Positions 7,955 to 15,971 of a stretch of DNA of 23,566 nucleotides are shown piece by piece. Source of the stretch: Candidatus Treponema excrementipullorum (GTDB lineage Bacteria; Spirochaetota; Spirochaetia; Treponematales; Treponemataceae); NCBI GenBank assembly GCA_018883625.1, contig JAHLFV010000233.1, forward strand, positions 1 to 23,566, read 5' to 3'. Below the pieces are notes generated by a model that worked only from the letters and a program-made list of their open reading frames with translations, was not told the origin of the DNA and searched no databases. The position numbers and the translations under genes are program-made. Every line of letters begins with the position of its first letter. The stretch's first letter is position 1.

Positions 7955-8652
7955 TATCTCAGTCCTTTGTATATAACCCGAACCTGTTTATATAAACCTT
8001 CTCCTTCGCTTTTTGTTTCCACATCACTGATTTCATTTAATGTAGTATGAATCAAACGTCGTTCAAAAGGATTCATAGGTTCCAGCAATATTGATTTACG
8101 ACTTGTTCTTACTTTGTCAGCAGTATTATAAGCAAGCCGTACCAAAGATTCTTCTCTTCGGATACGATAATTTTCTGTATCCAAAATTATTCTCATATCT
8201 TCCCGACCAAGACGACCGGCAAATACATTTACCAAAAGCTGTAAAGCATCTAAGTTTTTACCTTTTCTTCCAATGAGAATGGATGAATATGCCGAATTAA
8301 GTCTTAATCCAAGTTTGTGGTCTTCTCTGAACATGATTTCAACACGAACGTCATATCCCATTTTTCTTATCATGGAAGCAGTAAAATTTATCAATTCTTT
8401 TTCAAATTCGTCCTGGGGTAGGGGATCTGCAAAAATATTTTTTGCTCCCTGAGGCATTGAATTATCAAAATCACTGCTGGTTTCGGGAGTATCTACTGTG
8501 TGTACCTTTATTTTTACATATCCTTTTTTGAATAATGAATTTTTTTGTGTTTCCACAATTTCTACATCAAATTGGTCTCTTTCCAAACCCAATTCTGCTG
8601 CAGCCATCTCTATGGCTTCTTTTTCTGTTTTTCCTTCATATTCGTATGTCAT
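7954..8652 (-). CDS. jag: Jag/KhpB RNA-binding protein
   Basis: 232 residues in three parts. A Jag_N domain (about 1-50) begins MTYEYEGKTEKEAIEMAAAE. A KH domain (about 95-170) has the GxxG loop in ILIGRKGKNLDALQ. A C-terminal R3H domain has PMNPFERRLIHTTL and the GEGLYKQVRVI strand. Family role: cytoplasmic RNA binding, linked in Gram-positive species to cell-wall synthesis and division control; also called SpoIIIJ-associated protein because it follows yidC. The start at 8652 is preferred: GGAG lies 9 nt upstream and the Jag_N motif begins there. A frame extension to 8709 lies inside an intercistronic hairpin and is unlikely to be translated. Confidence 0.9.
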   Translation of the reverse strand: MTYEYEGKTEKEAIEMAAAELGLERDQFDVEIVETQKNSLFKKGYVKIKVHTVDTPETSSDFDNSMPQGAKNIFADPLPQDEFEKELINFTASMIRKMGYDVRVEIMFREDHKLGLRLNSAYSSILIGRKGKNLDALQLLVNVFAGRLGREDMRIILDTENYRIRREESLVRLAYNTADKVRTSRKSILLEPMNPFERRLIHTTLNEISDVETKSEGEGLYKQVRVIYKGLR

Positions 8653-8708
8653 AATAGTAATCTCCGTACATTCTGTTAAAGTTTTTATAAAATTTTTATC
8701 TAAATACA

Positions 8709-8751
8709 TTTTCGATACAGAAAAATCCGCACAGAGAATCTGTACCGAAAA
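8709..8751 (-). repeat. Intercistronic hairpin between yidC and jag
   Basis: Arms 8709-8721 and 8739-8751 pair over 13 bp with one G-U wobble around a 17-nt loop on the minus strand. No U-run follows directly, so a terminator is not supported. It is likely an mRNA processing or stabilising structure lowering or separating jag expression from yidC (inference). Confidence 0.45.
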
Positions 8752-8772
8752 GATACTAAGAAATTCTCTTAA

Positions 8773-10542
8773 TTATTTTTTCCTAGGTACAAAAACCTTT
8801 TTTTCCGGTCCTTTATTTAATTCCATTTCAGCTTCTTTTGCAGCCACCATTTTATTGATAATCAGTTGCTGAACAAGTTGCAAAATATTACTTACAGTCC
8901 AGTACAATATCAATCCTGAAGGAGCGTTATACAAAATGAAGAAGAAGAAAATAGGCATACCGTACATCATTATTTTCATTTGTGTAGCACTGGAACCTGT
9001 AGCTGTATTTGTTTGTGTAAGTTTACCAAACAAAAGTTGTGAAATCAGATATATAACAGGTAAGATACGTATATGGTTACCCAAGAAAGGAATATTAAAA
9101 TCAAGAGCTACGATACTGTCTCCTACAGATAAATCAGGGATCCATCCGGGAATAAACATGGCACCTCGGAATTCAAAGTAATTGTTGAAGAGGTTATACA
9201 TGGCAATAAGGATAGGAAACTGTATCAACAAAGGTAAACATCCCGATAAAGGATTGTAATTTTCTTCTTTGTAAAGCTTTGTTAATTCTGCATTAAGTTT
9301 TTCCGGCTGATCCTTGTATTTAGCTTGAATCTCATTAACTTTTGGTTGAATTTGCTTCATTTTAAGAGTTCCCAAAGAACTCTTTTTAGTCAACGGATAG
9401 AACAACAATTTGATGATAATTGTCAAAACAATGATTGAAAGACCCCAGTTTCTTACTACCATGTTGATCATCTCAAGACACCATTTTAAAATTGTTTCTA
9501 ACCAAGAAAGAATACCGGATGAATTTAAACTTGCATTCAAATTTGTACCGGAAAGATTCCAGGGATTATCTTCCGACTTGTTGTATATTTTTAAGTCTTT
9601 TTCCGTTCTAGGTCCCACATAGAAGTAATATGTATCCTGAACAGAATTTCCGTTTATAGCATCTCTTGTTAGCATAACTTGAGCATTGGAATAGTTATTT
9701 ACTTCTGTCTTTGTAGAATACACAACATTATTCATTACCGTGGGATTTTGGGGCAGAACCAATATTTCAAAATATTTACCTCCCACACCTGTCCACACGT
9801 AATCTTTATCATAAACCTTTGTTTCATCAGGTCTTAGTAAATTCTTTTTTTTCTTGGACTCATAAGACATGAATGTTCTGTTTTCATATCTGTCATTTTT
9901 TGCATCGTAATACGGACCGATTTGAGGTGAAGTTCTTACAGTATAGGAAAGACCGTTAAAATCCATATCTTTCATTGTGTTGTCGCCGTCGATACTTACG
10001 TCCAACTTAAACATATAATCTTTGGGATCAAAGGTATATTGTTTTGCTAAAATAAAACTGTTTGTTGAACCATCTTTATTCTGAGAAGTAAAGTTTTTGT
10101 AAAAGCCTATCGTGTAATCATTAATTTTTTTCACATGAAATAAATCGTTGATAATACCGTTTTCTGCTCCTCCAAAAGACAATGAAAAAGCACGGTTAAA
10201 ATCGGAAATATTGTCAGCCATTTGAATATAACCGTCTTTATCTGCATGATTCAGCAATTCATAGCTTATAATATCACCACCACGATTTGTAAATGTTACT
10301 TTTACACTTTCTGTTGTAATAGTAACAAATTCTTCCTTCAAATTTTCTTCCGAAACTTCCAAAACAGGTAATTGAGAAACTTTTACAGCTTCAGTTTCTG
10401 TACTTTCGCTTTGAATGATTTCTCCGGTTTCACTTACAGCTGTTTCGGTAGGTTGCTGAGGCATAAAAGCCATTTGTAACGTGGTAAAAACCACAAGGAC
10501 TAACGTAGACAGAAGTATAGCCCATACAGTATTTTTGTCCAT
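8773..10542 (-). CDS. yidC: Membrane protein insertase YidC
   Basis: 589 residues, close to Gram-negative YidC length. TM1 is at residues 4-26. A large periplasmic beta-rich domain runs about 45-330. The insertase core (about 345-575) has five membrane segments, including WGLSIIVLTIIIKLLFYPLT and GCLPLLIQFPILIAMYNLF, and ends with a basic tail. Family role: insertion and folding of inner-membrane proteins, alone or with SecYEG. The conserved groove arginine (IxVRxxxYPL) reads Lys in this protein (IIIKLLFYPL). AGGAG lies 10 nt before the ATG, over the end of yidD. Classical rpmH-rnpA-yidD-yidC-jag order. Confidence 0.96.
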   Translation of the reverse strand: MDKNTVWAILLSTLVLVVFTTLQMAFMPQQPTETAVSETGEIIQSESTETEAVKVSQLPVLEVSEENLKEEFVTITTESVKVTFTNRGGDIISYELLNHADKDGYIQMADNISDFNRAFSLSFGGAENGIINDLFHVKKINDYTIGFYKNFTSQNKDGSTNSFILAKQYTFDPKDYMFKLDVSIDGDNTMKDMDFNGLSYTVRTSPQIGPYYDAKNDRYENRTFMSYESKKKKNLLRPDETKVYDKDYVWTGVGGKYFEILVLPQNPTVMNNVVYSTKTEVNNYSNAQVMLTRDAINGNSVQDTYYFYVGPRTEKDLKIYNKSEDNPWNLSGTNLNASLNSSGILSWLETILKWCLEMINMVVRNWGLSIIVLTIIIKLLFYPLTKKSSLGTLKMKQIQPKVNEIQAKYKDQPEKLNAELTKLYKEENYNPLSGCLPLLIQFPILIAMYNLFNNYFEFRGAMFIPGWIPDLSVGDSIVALDFNIPFLGNHIRILPVIYLISQLLFGKLTQTNTATGSSATQMKIMMYGMPIFFFFILYNAPSGLILYWTVSNILQLVQQLIINKMVAAKEAEMELNKGPEKKVFVPRKK

Positions 10543-10548
10543 ATAATT

Positions 10549-10794
10549 TTAACTCCTGTGGCTGTCCTTCTTTTCAGGAACAGGATCATATCCTCCTTTG
10601 CAATAAGGATTACATCTCAATATTCTTTTGACAGCCAAATACAAACCCTTAAAAGGTCCATGTTTTTGAATGGCCTCCAAAGCATAATTGGAACAGGTCG
10701 GATAAAACCTGCAACTTGGAGGAAAAAGAGGTGAAATACATACTTGGTAAAAACGAATCAGTCCACACAAAACTCGTGAAAGAATTTTTTTCAT
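10549..10794 (-). CDS. yidD: Membrane protein insertion efficiency factor YidD
   Basis: 81 residues. The whole conserved core is present: LIRFYQVCISPLFPPSCRFYPTCSNYALEAI, followed by KGLYLAVKRILRCNPYCKGGYDPVP, with the Cys-rich pattern of the family (six cysteines). Family role: small inner-membrane-associated amphipathic protein that assists YidC-dependent insertion. The ATG at 10794 overlaps the rnpA stop as ATGA, so translation is probably coupled. A longer frame to 10842 would lie inside rnpA. Confidence 0.93.
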   Translation of the reverse strand: MKKILSRVLCGLIRFYQVCISPLFPPSCRFYPTCSNYALEAIQKHGPFKGLYLAVKRILRCNPYCKGGYDPVPEKKDSHRS

Positions 10795-11153
10795 GCTGAA
10801 AGAATTCCAGCCTTTTGATACAAAATACGGATTTGTGCACACCGAGTGGGGAACGAGTCATTTCCCGGATATATCAAAAGAATCATGTCATATCCGGTGT
10901 TCAGGAATGCTTTTAAATATCGATAGGCTTCACGGCTTAGCCGTTTCGAATAATTTCTCTCAACGGCATTTCCGTAACCACGGGGTAGGGTAAAAGCTAT
11001 TCGGTTTACATCACTGTTATTAGGCAAATAAAACAATTTTGCACCCTTTGTGCTGACCCTACATCCATTTTTAAACAGATTTTGTATGTCTGAAGATTTT
11101 TTTAACCTTTCTTGTCGGGTAAAATAACCTGTTTTCAACAAGTTTGTTTCCAT
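10791..11153 (-). CDS. rnpA: Ribonuclease P protein component
   Basis: About 120 residues. Typical features are FTRQERLKKSSDIQNLFKNG near the start and LPRGYGNAVERNYSKRLSRE, which is the RNR signature helix in a variant form (RNY for the usual RNR). Family role: binds RNase P RNA and assists 5' maturation of tRNA. The start is unclear: ATG 11153 and ATG 11180 (nine residues longer) both lack a good Shine-Dalgarno site. The shorter one is listed because family members usually begin close to the FxRxxRL motif. It follows rpmH and overlaps yidD by 4 bp. Confidence 0.9.
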   Translation of the reverse strand: METNLLKTGYFTRQERLKKSSDIQNLFKNGCRVSTKGAKLFYLPNNSDVNRIAFTLPRGYGNAVERNYSKRLSREAYRYLKAFLNTGYDMILLIYPGNDSFPTRCAQIRILYQKAGILSA

Positions 11154-11195
11154 ATCTTCAAGACCACGTCTTAAGACCATGTCTTTGAGAAATTG

Positions 11196-11351
11196 TTAAT
11201 AAGGCTTTTTCTCGTCAGAAACTGTTAACTTGTAGCGTCCCTTAGCTCTTCTTCTTTTAAGAACCAAACGACCGCCTCTTGTCTTCATACGAGCACGAAA
11301 GCCGAATTTTCTATTTCTTTTTACTTTACTTGGCTGATATGTCCGTTTCAT
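11196..11351 (-). CDS. rpmH: 50S ribosomal protein L34
   Basis: 51 residues, very basic. The sequence begins MKRTYQPSKVKRNRKFGFRA and continues RMKTRGGRLVLKRRRAKGR, the L34 consensus, with a short acidic-basic C-terminal tail (SDEKKPY) beyond the usual end. It is a structural protein of the large ribosomal subunit. AAAGGAG lies about 10 nt upstream of the ATG. It lies 71 bp after the DciA-like gene and just before rnpA, as in most bacteria. Its upstream gap may hold a promoter, but I could not identify convincing -35/-10 boxes. Confidence 0.97.
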   Translation of the reverse strand: MKRTYQPSKVKRNRKFGFRARMKTRGGRLVLKRRRAKGRYKLTVSDEKKPY

Positions 11352-11422
11352 TGAACACGTCTCCTTTATTTATAAGGGATACTACCCCTGAGTTTACGAT
11401 AAGTCCTAGAAGACTATCATAT

Positions 11423-11938
11423 TTATTTATCATTAGTCAAGATTAAATTTCTAAACCTGTCAAAAATTACCTGTAATTCTGGAGGATATTCTTTTTCACC
11501 TGATTGTGGTTGTTCTCCATGTAAGTGATTTTCTTTACCCTTATTCAGATAGTGTTCCATTTCTTCTCTGGTAATATCTCTTTGAGTATTTGTATCTTTG
11601 TTTTTCTTCAACCTATAATTTATGTTTTTTATATCCAATTCGGGAATTTTTATTTTTAGTCCCTTTAAAATATATGATTTGTGAGTTTCAAATAATTGTA
11701 TCCAACCGGGATGATCTACCTCAATAAGCAAAACATTATTTTTTATGTCGATAATTCTACTATGGTCTATAAGTTTTTTTCCGCAATCTTTCACAACATA
11801 ACTCTTTATAGAACAAAGAACCTCTTGCCACTTTGAAAAAAAAATATTTGAACTTTGCAATTTTCCTTTATCTATATTTCCGAAAATCTCGGTAATAGTA
11901 TCTTTTGTCATGTCGGCAGCAGAATATACGTTATTCAT
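11423..11938 (-). CDS. DUF721/DciA-like protein
   Basis: 171 residues. The DUF721 core lies at about residues 25-105: a Trp in FFSKWQEVL, IDHSRIIDIKNNVLLIEV, then DHPGWIQLFETHKSYILKGL. The C-terminal third is charged and low in complexity. Family role: DciA proteins recruit the replicative helicase DnaB in bacteria lacking DnaC/DnaI-type loaders. Placement after recF next to the origin is typical. The start ATG overlaps the recF end by 8 bp. M10 (about 11911) is an alternative start. The fold assignment is secure at family level; a loading function is inferred. Confidence 0.82.
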   Translation of the reverse strand: MNNVYSAADMTKDTITEIFGNIDKGKLQSSNIFFSKWQEVLCSIKSYVVKDCGKKLIDHSRIIDIKNNVLLIEVDHPGWIQLFETHKSYILKGLKIKIPELDIKNINYRLKKNKDTNTQRDITREEMEHYLNKGKENHLHGEQPQSGEKEYPPELQVIFDRFRNLILTNDK

Positions 11939-13019
11939 TCCATGAGCCTTTTTCTATAAAATAAATCTTTGTATTACCTGTTTTATATCTGTCATAAGGT
12001 TCTCCCGGCAAAAATGTACAAAACAGTTGGTCGTAAGAGGGAAGGATAGAAGTAAATTTTTCCCGTTTTTGTGGGTCTAATTCCAGTAAAACGTCATCCA
12101 TAAGAAGAACAGGCTTTTTTTCCGTTACTTCTGTATAATGTATTCCCTGAGCAACTCTCAACAAAAGAGATATAAGACGCTGCTGTCCTGTAGAAGCAGA
12201 AGGAATAAAAGGTTTTCCGTCCTTCACAAAATGTATTTTGTCTCTATGAGGTCCTCTCATAGTAGTTTCCATTACGTAGTCGACAGTTCTTTTTTCTTGC
12301 ATTAGATTTAGAACATCTTGTTGACTGGGTGTATGACCTTCAATTTCTTTCCAAGAAGGATCATAAGAAATGGAAACATTGTCTATACCGGAAATTTCTT
12401 CATACAATCGGGTGAAAATAGAGTTAAACTTGAATATTAATTTCTTTCTTTTCTCTTGAATATATAAACCCTTTTCTGTCAGCTGAAAATCGTAGGTATC
12501 GATAAGAGAGTAATTTTTATTTTTTAAACAAATATTTCGATTTTTTAAGATTTTTTTATAAGAGCGTATCTCGTCTATGTACATGGCATCATACATAGAC
12601 AAAGACTGATCAATAAAAAACCTTCGTCTTTCAGGTTCACCTATGGCAAAATTCAAGTCATCATGACAAAATAATACACAAGGAATTATATTTATCAGCT
12701 CTTTTCTGTCTGTTACTTTCTTTGTGTTTTTTACTATGGTTTTTCTGCCTTTTTGAAATTCAGTGTGAATGGTGGTAACCATATTATTTTCAGACTTAAA
12801 CATAGCTCTTACACTGAAAGCATCTTTTCCCGTAGTTATGATTTCTTGATCCAACCGAGTTCTGAATGAAGAACCATAAGCTGAATAATAAAGAGCTTCC
12901 AGTAAATTACTTTTGCCCTGGCCGTTTTCTCCCACAAAATAGACCTCCTTTGCTAGAAGGTCTATTGTTTCATTTTTGAGATTTCTAAAATTAGTACAAG
13001 ACAGAGATAGAAAAGGCAC
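11931..13019 (-). CDS. recF: DNA replication and repair protein RecF
   Basis: 362 residues. Walker A is GENGQGKS (residues 30-37). The ABC-type signature appears as STGQQRLISLLLR. Walker B is VLLMDDVLLELD (304-315). Family role: SMC-like ATPase that loads RecA at gaps with RecO/RecR. Start is GTG at 13019, 9 bp after the dnaN stop; the GGAG within the last dnaN codons can serve as ribosome-binding site (12 nt away, rather long). In the conserved dnaA-dnaN-recF cluster. Confidence 0.95.
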   Translation of the reverse strand: MPFLSLSCTNFRNLKNETIDLLAKEVYFVGENGQGKSNLLEALYYSAYGSSFRTRLDQEIITTGKDAFSVRAMFKSENNMVTTIHTEFQKGRKTIVKNTKKVTDRKELINIIPCVLFCHDDLNFAIGEPERRRFFIDQSLSMYDAMYIDEIRSYKKILKNRNICLKNKNYSLIDTYDFQLTEKGLYIQEKRKKLIFKFNSIFTRLYEEISGIDNVSISYDPSWKEIEGHTPSQQDVLNLMQEKRTVDYVMETTMRGPHRDKIHFVKDGKPFIPSASTGQQRLISLLLRVAQGIHYTEVTEKKPVLLMDDVLLELDPQKREKFTSILPSYDQLFCTFLPGEPYDRYKTGNTKIYFIEKGSWNE

Positions 13020-13028
13020 CTATATGTA

Positions 13029-14132
13029 TTACTCCATTTGCATAGGCATTATTATGTGGAAATAATCTGCTTCAGGTACAGGCTTAAATGTAACAGCTTT
13101 CATTGATTCTGTAAATTCAAACCGTACTCTGTCGGAATTCATTACTTTTAACGGTTCATCAATGTACATATAGTTCATTGCCATAGTAACAACTTCTCCG
13201 TCATATTCACAGGGAATTTCTTCTTTCGCTACACCTATATCTGATTCTTGAGAAGTAATAACCAAACGGCCGGGATTAATTTCAAAATATACACGGCGGG
13301 CTTTTTGGTCTACAAGAAGAGCAACACGTTTTAGCGCATCTGTTAAATCAGATTTATCCAATTCAAAATAATAACTTTGGTGTTCAGGAATAACTCTGGT
13401 ATAGTTAGGGAACTGTCCATCCAGCAAAACAGAAGAAAAATGATAATTTCCAAACTTAACGTAAATCATCTTATCAAGAATTGCTAAAGAAATCATTCCT
13501 TCTGACGGAGCTCTTTTTAAAACCGTAGTCAAAATCTTTGGAGGAACAATAACAGAGGGGAATTCAGGAACTCCCTGACATATTTCTTTTGAAATAAAAG
13601 CAAGCCGTCTTCCGTCAGTGGAAACCATATTTAAGTTATCACCTTTTCTTTCAAAGAAAACACCATTCATAAAATATCGTGTTTCATCGTCGGAAATGGC
13701 AAAAATAGTTTGGGTAATCATTTCTTTAAATTCATCAGCAGGTACATCGAAGTAGGGTACAGTATCCACGGAAGAAAATTCAGGGAATTTATCACTGGCC
13801 ATACTCTTCAAATCAAATTTGACTTTCTTTGATATGGGCTTAATTGTTACTTTGGTATCATTCTGAACAAATTCAATTTCCCCGGAAGGAAGAGAATTTA
13901 GAATACTCATAAATTTGTCACAGAAAATAGTTGTAGAGCCTTCTTCTTCGACTATTACGGGAAAAACAGTTTCAAAGTTAACTTTTATATCTGTAGCCTT
14001 AATTGTAAGACTTTGATTTTCTGCTATAAGTAAAACATTTGAAAGAATAGACATTGCGTTTTTTGTTGAAATGATTTCTTGAGCTATAGCAATTTCTTTT
14101 ACCATTGTATCTCTGTCAAATGTAAATTTCAT
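13029..14132 (-). CDS. dnaN: DNA polymerase III beta subunit (sliding clamp)
   Basis: 367 residues, full length. Recognised by MKFTFDRDTMVKEIAIAQ at the N-terminus, the central MSTDGRRLAFI-type block (NMVSTDGRRLAFISKE), and the C-terminal YHIIMPMQ-like end (ADYFHIIMPMQME). It forms a dimeric ring that tethers polymerase to DNA. AAGGAG lies 6 nt before the ATG. The upstream region is the candidate origin, so its 5' leader overlaps the unwinding element. Followed closely by recF. Confidence 0.97.
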   Translation of the reverse strand: MKFTFDRDTMVKEIAIAQEIISTKNAMSILSNVLLIAENQSLTIKATDIKVNFETVFPVIVEEEGSTTIFCDKFMSILNSLPSGEIEFVQNDTKVTIKPISKKVKFDLKSMASDKFPEFSSVDTVPYFDVPADEFKEMITQTIFAISDDETRYFMNGVFFERKGDNLNMVSTDGRRLAFISKEICQGVPEFPSVIVPPKILTTVLKRAPSEGMISLAILDKMIYVKFGNYHFSSVLLDGQFPNYTRVIPEHQSYYFELDKSDLTDALKRVALLVDQKARRVYFEINPGRLVITSQESDIGVAKEEIPCEYDGEVVTMAMNYMYIDEPLKVMNSDRVRFEFTESMKAVTFKPVPEADYFHIIMPMQME

Positions 14133-14167
14133 GTTATTCTCCTTGATTATTATAAATTTATAAATTT

Positions 14168-14198
14168 TAGTAGTAGTAATAATAAGGATTGTGGATAA
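14168..14198 (-). other. DnaA-box plus DnaA-trio unwinding element
   Basis: On the plus strand six triplets TAG TAG TAG TAA TAA TAA (14168-14185) are followed by GGAT (14186-14189) and then TGTGGATAA (14190-14198), a perfect DnaA box on the minus strand. Read 3' to 5' the triplets are (A/G)AT, the DnaA-trio defined in Bacillus subtilis as the DnaA filament-loading strand beside the box. AT-rich DNA follows toward dnaN. Confidence 0.8.
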
Positions 14199-14308
14199 CT
14201 GAATAAGTTATACATTTACATGTTTTATAAAAAAATATACATATAATAACTTTAAAAACTTATCTTATGTTTTTCCACGTAATCCACTTTTCAAAAAATT
14301 ATACTAAA

Positions 14309-14340
14309 ATATACACAGTATTTTAGCATAATATACACAG
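14309..14340 (+). repeat. Paired ATATACACAG near-DnaA boxes, 22 bp apart
   Basis: ATATACACAG occurs at 14309-14318 and 14331-14340, exactly 22 bp apart, just downstream of the dnaA stop. Each differs from TTATACACA at one base. Same-face spacing would suit cooperative DnaA binding within oriC (inference). Confidence 0.55.
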
Positions 14341-14349
14341 GTTGTCTAA

Positions 14350-15843
14350 TTATTCTTTTCTGTATTCCTTTATCTTTTTCTTTAATATAGAAAGTGTGTT
14401 TTCCAAACTTTCATCTGTTTTAACCATTTCTTCGATTTTTTGACAGGAATGCATGATTGTTGTATGATCTTTTCCTCCAAATTCATGTCCTAATTCCGTT
14501 GTAGAATATTCTGTAAGTTCATGAGCTAGGTAGACTGCTATGTGTCGGGGATACACTATATTTTTATTTCTTTTTTGACTTTTTATGTCAGAAAAGGAAA
14601 TATTGTAGTAATCGGCAACAACTCGTTGTATATTTTCTACAGTAATCTGAGATGTATCTTGGGAAAAAATCTTTGATATAACTTCTTTTCCTTTTTCTAC
14701 CGTTAAACCGTCTCCTAAAATATCATAGTATAAATTCATGCTGTTTAAACAAGCTTCCAAATCACGAATATTTGTCTGTATGTTTTTTGCAATCAAATCT
14801 ATAATTTCTGTAGGTAATTTTCTGTTTGCAATGGTAAGCTTGTGTTGTATAATGGCAGAACGTACTTCATATTTGGGCATGTGTATATCTGCGTTTACAC
14901 CCCGTTGGAAACGGGACTTTAACCTGTCTGTTATTTGTCGCAATTCAGAAACAGGACGGTCACAAGTAAAAACCATTTGTTTGTTTTTGTCATACAAAGC
15001 GTTAAAAGTGTGAAACAGTTCTTCTTGAGTTTTGTCTTTGTCTTCAAAAAAATGTATATCGTCTATGAGCAAAACATCTGCATTTCTATATTTTGCTTTG
15101 AACTCTTTTTCTGTTCTGTTACGGATAGATTGAGTAAATTCGTTGGTAAAATTTTCCGCACTTATGTAAATCACATTATTTAAATTTGTATTGTGATAAA
15201 TATAGTGACCGATGGCTTTCATCAAATGGGTCTTTCCTAAACCGACTCCTCCGTATATTAAAAGAGGATTGTAAGCTCTACCGGGATTTTTTGCTGCGGC
15301 ATGAGCAGCATTAACAACATAAGCATTTTCATCACTGGAAATAAAATTTTCAAAAGTGTAACTTTCAGATAATTCAGGATGAGGTTTTTTACCTTGTTGC
15401 TGTAAAGATATCTGTTCTTGAACAGCCTCTTCTGCATAGGTGTTATGATAAGTTTGTTGAGGTTTTGCAGAATAACTTGTTCTGGTGTTATACGGATTAG
15501 TATGTGTTAAAGGTTTTTGTGTAGTTTGACTTTGATTTTGTGTAGATTTAAAACTTATAGAAGATACAGGTTTATTTTGTTTTTGGGCAATAATAACTTC
15601 AAATTCTACATCAGTGCCGGATATTTCGTAAAATTTTTGCTGAATTTTTGCAAGATATCCTCGGGAACTCATTTGATCCCGAATATATGTAGATGCCACA
15701 GATACAGTAATTTTGTTATCGGAAGAACTAACGTATTCTATTTTGAACCATAGAGTGAACTCATCTTCCCTGTCATTTTCTCTGTATTCTTCTCTGATTT
15801 GTCTGAGAGTCTCTTCCCAAAAAGGAGAATAATCTAATGCCAT
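14350..15843 (-). CDS. dnaA: Chromosomal replication initiator DnaA
   Basis: 497 residues. Domain I begins MALDYSPFWEETLRQIR. A Gln/Thr/Ser-rich domain II linker spans about residues 95-160. The AAA+ domain III has Walker A GGVGLGKT (198-205) and Walker B LLIDDIHFF, with a sensor FTCDRPVSEL. Domain IV ends with the DnaA signature GGKDHTTIMHSCQKIEEM, which contacts the DnaA box. Role: binds oriC, melts it and recruits the helicase. A strong promoter lies almost on top of the start codon, so its mRNA may be nearly leaderless. Divergent from gyrB with a 128-bp gap. Confidence 0.97.
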   Translation of the reverse strand: MALDYSPFWEETLRQIREEYRENDREDEFTLWFKIEYVSSSDNKITVSVASTYIRDQMSSRGYLAKIQQKFYEISGTDVEFEVIIAQKQNKPVSSISFKSTQNQSQTTQKPLTHTNPYNTRTSYSAKPQQTYHNTYAEEAVQEQISLQQQGKKPHPELSESYTFENFISSDENAYVVNAAHAAAKNPGRAYNPLLIYGGVGLGKTHLMKAIGHYIYHNTNLNNVIYISAENFTNEFTQSIRNRTEKEFKAKYRNADVLLIDDIHFFEDKDKTQEELFHTFNALYDKNKQMVFTCDRPVSELRQITDRLKSRFQRGVNADIHMPKYEVRSAIIQHKLTIANRKLPTEIIDLIAKNIQTNIRDLEACLNSMNLYYDILGDGLTVEKGKEVISKIFSQDTSQITVENIQRVVADYYNISFSDIKSQKRNKNIVYPRHIAVYLAHELTEYSTTELGHEFGGKDHTTIMHSCQKIEEMVKTDESLENTLSILKKKIKEYRKE

Positions 15844-15851
15844 ATTCGGGC

Positions 15852-15881
15852 ATTATATCCTACCTTTACTTTTTTCATCAA
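15852..15881 (-). promoter_or_regulatory. Putative dnaA promoter
   Basis: Minus strand: -35 TTGATG (15876-15881), 18-bp spacer, -10 TATAAT (15852-15857). The -10 ends 8 nt before the dnaA ATG, so transcription would begin about 2-3 nt before it. The 128-bp dnaA-gyrB gap contains no other recognisable element; a weak TATAAC at 15948-15953 could serve gyrB. Confidence 0.5.
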
Positions 15882-15971
15882 TATAAGTATAATTAATTGA
15901 TAGAAAAAATTTCCCATATATTATTAAAATTATTCTTTGATGTATTGTATAACTTTTTTTAAGGAATAAAA

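Larger units (their letters stand above)
14133..14349. other. oriC: Candidate chromosomal replication origin (oriC), dnaA-dnaN intergenic region
   Basis: 217 bp without a gene, extremely AT-rich (notably 14225-14268). Contains a consensus DnaA box (TTATCCACA on the minus strand, 14190-14198), a near-box TTTTCCACG (14271-14279) and two ATATACACA near-boxes (14309-14317, 14331-14339). Genes to the left are on the minus strand and those right of dnaA on the plus strand, as expected for leading-strand bias at an origin. dnaA and dnaN flank the region, as in Bacillus. Confidence 0.85.
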
